DNA from: TMED108 sp036166415
GTDB lineage: Bacteria > Fidelibacterota > Marinisomatia > Marinisomatales > TCS55
Reading direction: 5' to 3'
DNA: 8,137 bases
NCBI GenBank assembly: GCA_036166415.1
Contig: JAYZHP010000132.1
Span: 1-8,137 of the forward strand
Of the stretch, positions 1-6,726 are shown one piece after another (positions within the stretch are counted from its first letter, which is position 1; each line of letters starts with the position of its first letter). Under the pieces are notes generated by a model, which saw only the letters and a program-made list of their open reading frames with translations, was not told the origin of the DNA and ran no database searches. The translations under genes and the position numbers were made by a program.

Positions 1-2714
1 CTGCGAATTAATCGTATAGCTTTCTCAAGCAATGCCCATTCATATAATTGACGACTTTCTTTACCCATTTCAGATGGTAGGACTTTCGTATTATTTAGAA
101 TGTCTATGCATTCATCAATCTTACCAAGGTATAGCAATGACTTAGCATGCAATACATGGACATTAAAATTATCTGAAAATTTCATAAAAGCTTTTTCCGA
201 AACACTTCCTGCCTTTTTCCACATTTTATTATCTTGGTAATATTGCACAGCATATAAATAAGCAATCCATGACTCTTTACCGTAATCGATTGATCGTTCA
301 AGATCTTTTTCAATCTGATCATTCTTTCCAAATGCATCATTCAATTTTGCACGCGAAATATAAAAGGGCATTGAGTCAGGTGTATTTTCAAGACTATTTA
401 ATAAACTCAAAGCATCTTGATTCCTATCTTTTGCCCAATAGTTCAAAGCAAGGTAGTATCTTAGTTTCCAATCAGGAGCAGTATCTACAGCCCATTCCAG
501 AACTTGAATAGTTTCTCTTCTAAAGGGATGAACATAATCAGCTGAACTATCTTTGATATTTTTTAACATTTGAGAATCTTGAGCTATATAGGCTAACCAT
601 ATCTGAGAAATAGGATCAAGTGCAGTATTAGTATTTAATCGCATTAATAAATTCATAGCATCATCATTGGATCCACGATTATAATATGAAATAACATTTT
701 CTAAATGTGTTTGACCTTGATATTCATTATTAATCAATGAAGTATAATGATTCCAATTCCGATCAGTAGGATTAAGAAAGTAGGATTCTAGATTCGCAAA
801 ATGATGCAATGGGTCAATAGATAATAATGATGCAATTTCACGCCGAGCTTTAACAGGATCATCCATCATTCTATAGGCCATCGTTAATACTTGACGAGCA
901 CTCATATTCAACTGATTAAACTGCAAAGACTTCTGGGCATATTCAATAGCCAAATCAAACTGTTTCTTATATAAATAAATTTCAGCCATCTCTAAAAACG
1001 CTGCGGAACGATGACTCATTGATCTTGCAGCCCAACCAAATGATTCTTTAGCATTAATATGGTTTCCAAGTGCTCTATATAAGTTTCCTGCAATAAAATT
1101 TGATTCGGAATCATAGGTATTTAATTGAAGGTTGGGGTTAATCATTTCTATACCTTTTTCATATTGACCGCTTCTGTAATAAAGATCTGCCATTGCTATT
1201 CTTGTTTGTAAATGGTAGGGTTCTTTAGATAAGACTTTTTCAAAGATATCTTTCGCTTCCTGGTAAAATCTTTCTTTTAATAATTCATATCCTTGGAAAT
1301 ATTCTTGATCGTATTTGGACATACCTGATATTGCTTTTTTATCAAGCTTAAATGGGCGATCTAATAATTTTGATTGAAGCCTTGCGTCAAAATGTAGATT
1401 GAGTTCATCTACTATAACTTCCATGCCGTTTATTGAAATGCTATCTACTAGTATCGTATGAATTTCCATTGGCTTAAAGCTAAGCTCTTTTGAAACGATT
1501 AATTTTGAATTAGATAAAACATTTAGAGTCCCATCAATAGGTATAAATGAATGCAGTTTAATAGAAATATCACCACTATCAGGTACTGATTCAATATTTA
1601 ATGCTCCATTTTGAGATGCTTCACTTATTCCACCTATTGCTTGCACAGGAAACCAATATTCAGTCCATTGATCAGAAGCATATGGATCAAAAGAAGCTTT
1701 TCTGATTGGATTGTTATTAGTTTGGTCTTCGCGATATTGAACAAATTGCCTGCCAGCCTGAAACTCAATATATTGCCCATCGGTATCAGTTAAATGATCT
1801 TCCCATATACCTCCCTGATCAGAAAGAGACCACAGCCATAATTTCTGGCCAGGCATTTCATCATGATTTGCCCAATGCCCAAATCCATATCCATCATTAT
1901 GATAATAACCGCCAAAGAAATTTTTCCAATAACCAATAACATGGTATGATTTATGACCTCCAAATTGATTATTGGTGTATAGAGAAAGGTTTCTACCTTT
2001 ATCATCGATTGGCCATTTTCTAACTTCTCCATTATGTTTTAAATATTGGTTTCCTGGAAAAACAAGTTCTAGGTCATCTTTTGCAAATGCTGCTCCCGTC
2101 ATCCAATTATAATAAGGTTGAACCATTGATGTAGAATTATACCAACTCGTATTGGTTTTAAAATTTGATCTATCTTTTTCAAGATTTACTTCTACTCTCC
2201 AAAAAGTTCTAGAAGGTAAATCCATTCCACCTACAAAAGTGGATACACTACCATCGTTATTTTTTCGTACTAGATAGTCTACTTTGGTTGCTGTTGCAGG
2301 TGTATGACCGATAATGCCAAAATTAAATTCAATTCCTCCAGATGTCCATGGACCCCGGAGAGCAATATTGCGGAATTTCATTACCTCATTACGATAAATA
2401 AATTCCTCTCCATTTGATTTATCAACTGCACCCCATACCTTACCTCCAACTTCAGGTAGCATAAAAACTTCAATATAATCATTCTCCATTTTAACTACTT
2501 GCCAACTTTGCTGTTCACTTTCTGTGCTATAGCCCATAAAAGCATGATAAGGATATAGTCTTTTATCTTTGGTTAGCATTGGAATGGGATTGGGGTCAGA
2601 GAAAGGATATGTAGAAATGATTCTATCTTCTATAGCATAGCTCGCATCATTTCTTGTGCAGCTTACTGTAAATAATAGAGCAAATGATAATATGGCTATT
2701 AATGTTTTATTCAT
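1..2714 (-). CDS. DUF5107 domain and TPR-repeat lipoprotein (3' end outside window)
   Basis: An uninterrupted frame of 904 codons runs from an ATG at 2714 to base 1 without a stop, so the C-terminus lies outside the window. The N-terminus is a lipoprotein signal: basic start, hydrophobic stretch and Cys19 in FTVSC. The lipobox is relaxed, and no acidic surface-export signal follows the Cys, so I infer a periplasmic lipid anchor. Residues about 65-365 resemble DUF5107, a domain of galactose-mutarotase-like fold, with aromatic- and glycine-rich blocks such as LPEVGGKVWGAVD (86-98), RGPWTSGGIEFNFG (120-133), WMTGAAFAKDDLELVFPGNQ (204-223) and WLWSLSDQGGIWEDHLTD (293-310). A linker domain follows, then TPR-like helical repeats from about 468 to 640 (for example EAKDIFEKVLSKEPYHLQTR) and again toward the window edge. 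The family suggests carbohydrate binding or processing, but no enzymatic activity is established to my knowledge. It lies 59 bases downstream of mnmH on the same strand. No Shine-Dalgarno sequence is visible. Confidence 0.85.
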   Translation of the reverse strand, partial: MNKTLIAILSFALLFTVSCTRNDASYAIEDRIISTYPFSDPNPIPMLTKDKRLYPYHAFMGYSTESEQQSWQVVKMENDYIEVFMLPEVGGKVWGAVDKSNGEEFIYRNEVMKFRNIALRGPWTSGGIEFNFGIIGHTPATATKVDYLVRKNNDGSVSTFVGGMDLPSRTFWRVEVNLEKDRSNFKTNTSWYNSTSMVQPYYNWMTGAAFAKDDLELVFPGNQYLKHNGEVRKWPIDDKGRNLSLYTNNQFGGHKSYHVIGYWKNFFGGYYHNDGYGFGHWANHDEMPGQKLWLWSLSDQGGIWEDHLTDTDGQYIEFQAGRQFVQYREDQTNNNPIRKASFDPYASDQWTEYWFPVQAIGGISEASQNGALNIESVPDSGDISIKLHSFIPIDGTLNVLSNSKLIVSKELSFKPMEIHTILVDSISINGMEVIVDELNLHFDARLQSKLLDRPFKLDKKAISGMSKYDQEYFQGYELLKERFYQEAKDIFEKVLSKEPYHLQTRIAMADLYYRSGQYEKGIEMINPNLQLNTYDSESNFIAGNLYRALGNHINAKESFGWAARSMSHRSAAFLEMAEIYLYKKQFDLAIEYAQKSLQFNQLNMSARQVLTMAYRMMDDPVKARREIASLLSIDPLHHFANLESYFLNPTDRNWNHYTSLINNEYQGQTHLENVISYYNRGSNDDAMNLLMRLNTNTALDPISQIWLAYIAQDSQMLKNIKDSSADYVHPFRRETIQVLEWAVDTAPDWKLRYYLALNYWAKDRNQDALSLLNSLENTPDSMPFYISRAKLNDAFGKNDQIEKDLERSIDYGKESWIAYLYAVQYYQDNKMWKKAGSVSEKAFMKFSDNFNVHVLHAKSLLYLGKIDECIDILNNTKVLPSEMGKESRQLYEWALLEKAIRLIR

Positions 2715-2722
2715 ATGGCAAT

Positions 2723-2759
2723 ATAGTTTCAATGGTGAACATTTTCACCAAAAAACTAT
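2723..2759 (-). promoter_or_regulatory. Imperfect palindrome / leader hairpin before the DUF5107 gene
   Basis: This 37-base inverted repeat fills most of the gap between mnmH and the DUF5107 lipoprotein gene. The inner arms TGGTGAA and TTCACCA (2733-2739 and 2744-2750) pair perfectly around a 4-base loop. The outer arms ATAGTTT and AAACTAT (2723-2729 and 2753-2759) also pair perfectly, separated from the inner stem by a 3/2-base internal bulge. The inner part contains GTGA-N6-TCAC (2735-2748), the core spacing of CRP/FNR-type operators. The structure ends 8 bases before the ATG. In the minus-strand transcript the U-run precedes the stem, so it is not a standard intrinsic terminator. It could be a transcription-factor operator or an mRNA hairpin affecting translation or processing; the sequence alone does not decide. 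Confidence 0.5.
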
Positions 2760-2773
2760 TATTTGTAGTCCGC

Positions 2774-3802
2774 TTAGTTTTCTGAAAGGAATGCCTCTAT
2801 ATCATTCCATTTCCCTTTATATATACAACGACTCATTTTCTTATCTAATTGATAGTCATACATTTTATCATAATAATTTTGAAGTAATTGCTGAATCCAA
2901 TTGTAATGCTGATCTTTATTGTTCTTTTGAAAAGCGATACTAATCTGCTTATCTATTTTTTTATAATTATCCATCCCTAATCTTTTTGATATTTTCTCTA
3001 ATTGATCTTTTAGCTTATTGCATAAGTCAATTGATGATTGATTGTCTAAAGCGCTAAGAACGTATTCATTATAAATATGATCAACTCGAAGATCTAAAGG
3101 CTGATCAATAATTACAATTTTTGAATTAATCATTTTATGATAGAATTTTTCAGGTATAACCAACTTTCCAATCGCTCTCGACTCATCCTCAAGTATAATT
3201 GTATTATTTGGAATCTTTAAATAATTACATGCTAAGTTATTTTCAAAATCAATCGGTGATGGCTGAGGAGTTTGAAATCCTCCAAATGCAGATCCTCTGT
3301 GATTTGCATGCATTTCAAGATCGATCCCATTAATTAATTTTGAAACTATCCCTGTTTTATTTGAACCTGTTTTGCCTGCAACAATAATCCATTCTTTTGA
3401 ATCCTCAGCTGCTTCATCGAGAATACTTAAACAGGTATTTCGTAGTGACTTAAAACCTCCTTCAATCCTGGGTATATCAATACCGCTATCAGAGATCCAA
3501 TTTTGAGCAATTTCAGACCGTTGACCGCCCCGCGCGCAGTACAAATAAGCTGAAGGATTTTCTTCAATGAATGTTATCCATCCCTCAACACGCTCCTCCT
3601 TGATCTGTTCTTTTACTAGAGAGTGTCCTAATTCTGTAGCAGACCGTCCACCTAATTCCTTATATACCTTACCCACCAATTCACGCTCATCATCAAATAA
3701 TATAGGAAGATTTGTGCTGGTTGGTAGTGCTCCTTTAGAAAATTCAATCGGTGCCCTTACGTCAATAAATGGAATTTGTTTTTGTAGTAAAGAAATAATC
3801 AT
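2774..3802 (-). CDS. mnmH: tRNA 2-selenouridine synthase MnmH (SelU/YbbB)
   Basis: This 342-residue protein matches the two-domain MnmH family, close to its usual length of about 350-370. MnmH uses selenophosphate to convert the wobble 2-thiouridine of tRNA-Lys, -Glu and -Gln to 2-selenouridine, through an S-geranyl intermediate. The N-terminal rhodanese domain (about 1-130) starts with PFIDVRAPIEF (11-21). It carries the catalytic Cys89 in YLYCARGGQRSE and the block PRIEGGFKSLR (111-121). The C-terminal P-loop domain has a Walker A-like GKTGSNKT (143-150), then DLEMHANHRGSAFG (161-174) and ILEDESRAIG (203-212), all family signatures. The Walker A motif is unusual because Asn148 stands where the glycine before the lysine is expected. 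The ATG start fits, because the rhodanese domain begins within ten residues. No selenophosphate synthase (selD) gene is in the window. It is transcribed divergently from the gtrA-like gene. Confidence 0.93.
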   Translation of the reverse strand: MIISLLQKQIPFIDVRAPIEFSKGALPTSTNLPILFDDERELVGKVYKELGGRSATELGHSLVKEQIKEERVEGWITFIEENPSAYLYCARGGQRSEIAQNWISDSGIDIPRIEGGFKSLRNTCLSILDEAAEDSKEWIIVAGKTGSNKTGIVSKLINGIDLEMHANHRGSAFGGFQTPQPSPIDFENNLACNYLKIPNNTIILEDESRAIGKLVIPEKFYHKMINSKIVIIDQPLDLRVDHIYNEYVLSALDNQSSIDLCNKLKDQLEKISKRLGMDNYKKIDKQISIAFQKNNKDQHYNWIQQLLQNYYDKMYDYQLDKKMSRCIYKGKWNDIEAFLSEN

Positions 3803-3853
3803 TGTCAGATTAAATTAAAAGTACATCAATGTATATTTCACATCATATATAAA
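3803..3853. promoter_or_regulatory. Divergent promoter region between mnmH and the envelope operon
   Basis: These 51 AT-rich bases separate two genes read in opposite directions, so both promoters should lie here or just inside the genes. On the plus strand, TATATTTC (3832-3839) matches five of the six fixed positions of the Bacteroidota -7 element TAnnTTTG and lies 14 bases before the operon's first ATG. No TTG element stands at the usual distance; the nearest TTG (3802-3804) is too far upstream. On the minus strand, TACTTTTA is a similarly weak five-of-six match. A short perfect inverted repeat, TACAT-CA-ATGTA (3822-3833), overlaps both candidates and could be an operator. The assignment rests mainly on gene arrangement. 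Confidence 0.4.
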
Positions 3854-4237
3854 ATGAAATTTTCAAAATTTATCATTGTTGGTTCACTTGGCGCTATTAC
3901 CAATGTAATTATCTTTTATACATCTGTCGATATACTAGGTTATTCACCGCTAGTAATATCTACAATTGGTTTTTTAATCGCGAGTTTTCAGAATTATGTG
4001 CTAAATCATAATTGGACATTCTATGATATCACAAAAGATCGCCCTATCGCTACTAATGATTACTTAAAATATCTATGTATTGCGTTAATTGCTTTATCGG
4101 TTAATTTATTTGTACTCCAATATATATTAGATCAATACAGACCGAACCCTATGGTTATTGGCCAATGCATTGGAATACTTGCAGGCACGCTTGTGAATTA
4201 CTATGGCGCTAAGCTTTGGGTGTTTCGTGATAGATAG
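3854..4237 (+). CDS. GtrA-family four-helix membrane protein
   Basis: This 127-residue protein has the length and layout of the GtrA family, with four predicted membrane helices at about 7-28, 35-52, 70-91 and 99-118. Family hallmarks are FIIVGSLGAITN near the N-terminus (6-17), SFQNYVLNHNWTF at the end of helix 2, and the C-terminal NYYGAKLWVF. GtrA proteins are thought to move or present polyprenyl-phosphate-linked sugars across the inner membrane for surface-polysaccharide modification; the mechanism is not firmly established. It is the first gene of a tightly packed plus-strand operon, and its last codons overlap the start of the downstream GT-C glycosyltransferase. That is the partner class expected to use a lipid-linked sugar donor. 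No glycosyltransferase-2 (polyprenyl-phosphate sugar synthase) gene is in the window. The ATG start places the first helix normally, with no Shine-Dalgarno sequence. Confidence 0.9.
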   Translation: MKFSKFIIVGSLGAITNVIIFYTSVDILGYSPLVISTIGFLIASFQNYVLNHNWTFYDITKDRPIATNDYLKYLCIALIALSVNLFVLQYILDQYRPNPMVIGQCIGILAGTLVNYYGAKLWVFRDR

Positions 4238-5672
4238 TAAACATTTTTCTAAGATCGTATTTATATTATCCTGTGTTCTTTTATTTGTACGGTTACTCTT
4301 TATTTTGAATACATATCTCGTTGATGACGAAGCCTATTACGCAATGTATGCTAGGCATTTATCGTGGGGATATATTGACCATGGACCTGTAGTTGCCTTT
4401 GTTATTTGGATTTTTACTCAATTTTCAGAATCGAGCTTCACCGTTCGCTTAGGCTCTGTTTTATTAATGACGCTATTGCCGTATTTGCTATATATCTATG
4501 TTAGAAAATATATCAATACTACCAGTGCGTTAGTTGTTTCATTATTGGTTTCAGCAAATCTCTTATTTCATACGAACTCAATCATTATCACACCAGATGT
4601 GCCGCTTGCTTTTTTTTCAATTACTTCCATTCTTTTTTATTATATCGCTTACTTTAAAAATGAGAACTTTATTTATCTAGGTGGAATGATGCTAGGGCTT
4701 GCGATATTATCAAAAGTTTCTGCGTTATTTCCTGCAATTGGAATTGTTTTATTTCCCATAATTATAAAAGAGAAGAGATATTGGCTTAAAAATATTCATT
4801 ATTACGGCTCTTTTCTATTATCGTTCGCATTATTTATTCCGTTTGTCGTTTGGAATTTTCAAAACGATATGGCCTTTGTTAGGTATCAAGGCAGTCATAT
4901 TGCCCAACGAGGTGGATTCAATCATTTTATTGAGCTCTGGCTTGGTGTAGCATTATTAATTGGGCCTCTCTATTTCTATTACTCAATATTCAAACCAATT
5001 ACTAACCTTAAAAATTGGAAAATATTAAATAATGAGAAAAAGTATTTTACATTGGTCACAGTAGTTCCTCTGTTTTATTTTGTCGCACATTCATTGTTTT
5101 CAAGATTTGAATTGAATTGGGTGGCTCCGGTATTTTTTGGCGGTTTATTTCTATTAGGGGTAGAATTAGATTCGTTAAAAAAGGTGAGCAAAGCATTTAC
5201 TATTCAAATCATTTACTCGCTTGCACTAATCAGCTTAATTATGATTCAAACTTTTTATCCAATACTACCCCTAAAAGGTAAATCTGATCCTACAAACCGC
5301 TATTTCATGTATAATAACTTGATTGAAGATACCAAAAATTTATTGATTGATAATGAAGATCTAAATGGCCTTAGAATTGTAAGCAATGAATTTCAAATTC
5401 CTTCCATGATTAATTTTTATTTGAATCCTAAAATGGAAGCAATTTGTCTTTCTATCGATTACCATGAAACACTTTATTCTTTTCTTTATGAACAAGAAAG
5501 CTTGCTAGGAAAAGATTTTATTTATATTCATGACAAAGAGGAATTTCCTGAGAAAATAAAACCCTACTTTGACAGTTATGAATTAATTCTTGGATCAGAA
5601 GAATCTAGAAATAATTCTTCTGTCGCATCTTATACGGTATGGTTAGTAAAAAATTATGCGGGTAAATTATAA
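4203..5672 (+). CDS. ArnT/PMT-like GT-C glycosyltransferase (GT39 type)
   Basis: This 489-residue polytopic protein of the dolichyl-phosphate mannosyltransferase/ArnT superfamily (PMT_2-like) transfers a sugar from a polyprenyl-phosphate donor to an acceptor on the outer face of the inner membrane. After the first helix comes the catalytic-loop signature LVDDEAYYAMYARHL (39-53), with the expected acidic residues Asp41, Asp42 and Glu43. Next is YIDHGP (57-62), where family members usually have YxDHPP. ITPDVPLAFF and LGLAILSKVSALFP are also typical. About ten helices are followed by a soluble C-terminal part (about residue 370 onward), probably periplasmic. Donor sugar and acceptor cannot be read from sequence. 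The ATG at 4203 overlaps the gtrA-like gene by 35 bases. An in-frame GTG at 4227 would cut the overlap to 11 bases and remove eight residues encoded within gtrA, and is a good alternative start. The stop is 4 bases from the next gene's preferred start. Confidence 0.9.
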   Translation: MALSFGCFVIDSKHFSKIVFILSCVLLFVRLLFILNTYLVDDEAYYAMYARHLSWGYIDHGPVVAFVIWIFTQFSESSFTVRLGSVLLMTLLPYLLYIYVRKYINTTSALVVSLLVSANLLFHTNSIIITPDVPLAFFSITSILFYYIAYFKNENFIYLGGMMLGLAILSKVSALFPAIGIVLFPIIIKEKRYWLKNIHYYGSFLLSFALFIPFVVWNFQNDMAFVRYQGSHIAQRGGFNHFIELWLGVALLIGPLYFYYSIFKPITNLKNWKILNNEKKYFTLVTVVPLFYFVAHSLFSRFELNWVAPVFFGGLFLLGVELDSLKKVSKAFTIQIIYSLALISLIMIQTFYPILPLKGKSDPTNRYFMYNNLIEDTKNLLIDNEDLNGLRIVSNEFQIPSMINFYLNPKMEAICLSIDYHETLYSFLYEQESLLGKDFIYIHDKEEFPEKIKPYFDSYELILGSEESRNNSSVASYTVWLVKNYAGKL

Positions 5673-5676
5673 CCCT

Positions 5677-6726
5677 ATGGATCGACGCTACGATATAGAT
5701 TGGATCAGGGTAGTCGTGCTTGGTCTTTTAATTTTTTATCATGCCTGGTGTAGTTTCATGCCTTTTGCAAAATTAATTTATATGCCTCAAAATAAAGATT
5801 TTCTTTTCAACATGGGTATTCCTATGAGCTTAATCAATATCTGGCGTATTCCAATTTTGTTCATGATTTCTGGAATGGGAATATTTTTTGCTATGCAGCG
5901 TAGAAGTTGGAAAGAAATGCTTAAAGACCGGAACAAGCGCATTGGTATACCTATGGTTTTTGGTTTTTTATTTGTTGGGCCACTTGTAATCTTTTTCAGC
6001 TTATTGTACTACAAAGAAGAACTTGTATGGTACCCAAACTTAAACCATCTTTGGTTTCTATTTAATATATTGATCTATTTCTATCTCCTATTGCCTATTT
6101 TTACATTTATTAAAAATAGACCTGATAATTTTATAAAGAAAACATTGCAATCAATTTTATCATATCGATTTGGAATTTACCTTTTTGCGATTCCATTTTT
6201 ACTAGAAGCGCTAGTAGTTGATCCGCAGGATTATCCATCTTATGCCAATTCCTTACATGGATGGGTGCTTGGACTCATTTGCTTTATTACTGGATATGTA
6301 TTTGTTTCTCTGAAAGATTATTTTTGGAATTCTCTAAATAGAGTCAAGGGCATATCCCTTTTAATAGCATTTTCCTTATACATGTTCCGTTTTTTATTCA
6401 TGGAACTATGGGCACCAAATACTTTCATCGCGTTTGAATCATTTAATTGGATGATTGCAATATTAGGATATAGCGCAAAATACTTAAATCAACCCTCAAA
6501 AAGGTTACGTTATCTCAGCTCTGCTGTTTATCCCATATATATTATTCATATGCCAATACAGTATTTCTTTTGTCTTTATATTTTGCCCTTACCCATATCT
6601 GCTCCAATTAAATTCTTCTTACTTGTATTATGTGTTTTCGGAGTGAGCTTTACGATCTATGAATCAATGATCAAGCGAGTTAATTGGTTAAAACCATTTT
6701 TTGGAATTAAGATGAAAGGATCTTAA
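5677..6726 (+). CDS. Acyltransferase family 3 integral membrane protein
   Basis: From the start used here the protein has 349 residues and belongs to the acyltransferase-3 family (OafA/OpgC-like). These membrane enzymes transfer acetyl, succinyl or similar groups to sugars of surface glycans. The family start RRYDIDWIRVVVLGLLIFYH is present, with Asp6, Asp8, Arg11 and the putative catalytic His22. It is followed by RIPILFMISGMGIFF (57-71) and RNKRIGIPMVFG (85-96), the second conserved Arg-Pro block. About ten hydrophobic segments follow, then the basic tail KRVNWLKPFFG. An upstream in-frame ATG at 5656 would add seven residues and overlap the glycosyltransferase gene by 17 bases. I prefer 5677 because conserved sequence starts at once and it lies 4 bases after the preceding stop. 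Its gene neighbours suggest it acylates the same glycan or glycolipid that the GT-C enzyme modifies; this is inference. OpgC-like succinyl transfer is equally possible. Confidence 0.9.
   Translation: MDRRYDIDWIRVVVLGLLIFYHAWCSFMPFAKLIYMPQNKDFLFNMGIPMSLINIWRIPILFMISGMGIFFAMQRRSWKEMLKDRNKRIGIPMVFGFLFVGPLVIFFSLLYYKEELVWYPNLNHLWFLFNILIYFYLLLPIFTFIKNRPDNFIKKTLQSILSYRFGIYLFAIPFLLEALVVDPQDYPSYANSLHGWVLGLICFITGYVFVSLKDYFWNSLNRVKGISLLIAFSLYMFRFLFMELWAPNTFIAFESFNWMIAILGYSAKYLNQPSKRLRYLSSAVYPIYIIHMPIQYFFCLYILPLPISAPIKFFLLVLCVFGVSFTIYESMIKRVNWLKPFFGIKMKGS
6715..6720 (+). promoter_or_regulatory. Ribosome binding site of the MBL-fold gene
   Basis: AAAGGA lies 6 bases before the ATG at 6727, inside the last codons of the acyltransferase gene. 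It is one of the few Shine-Dalgarno-like sequences in the window, and it supports this start and independent re-initiation at the abutting gene. Confidence 0.55.

Noticed and set aside
269..511. Plus-strand open frame opposite the TPR region (similarly 1611-1793, and 6889-7080 on the minus strand)
   Set aside because: These are antisense shadows of continuous coding sequence without ribosome sites or recognisable domains.
1790..2032. 80-codon minus-strand open frame inside the DUF5107 gene
   Set aside because: It lies in a different frame from the large gene, whose own frame is continuous and has family-like conserved blocks; this one has no recognisable domain.
2733..2760. Hairpin as an intrinsic terminator of mnmH
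   Set aside because: In the mnmH transcript the run of U precedes the stem rather than following it.
2656..2943. Plus-strand open frame of 95 codons across the mnmH/DUF5107 gap
   Set aside because: It is antisense to the ends of two well-supported genes and has low-complexity, unrecognisable protein sequence.
2774..3802. Possible selenocysteine (UGA) use linked to the selenium gene mnmH
   Set aside because: No in-frame TGA interrupts any gene in the window, and no selA, selB, selC or selD is present.
3567..3818. Plus-strand open frame of 83 codons opposite the start of mnmH
   Set aside because: It is a mirror of the conserved rhodanese-domain coding region on the other strand.
5660..5675. 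GGGT/ACCC inverted repeat just before the acyltransferase ATG
   Set aside because: A 4-bp stem with an 8-base AT-rich loop is too weak to support a regulatory claim.
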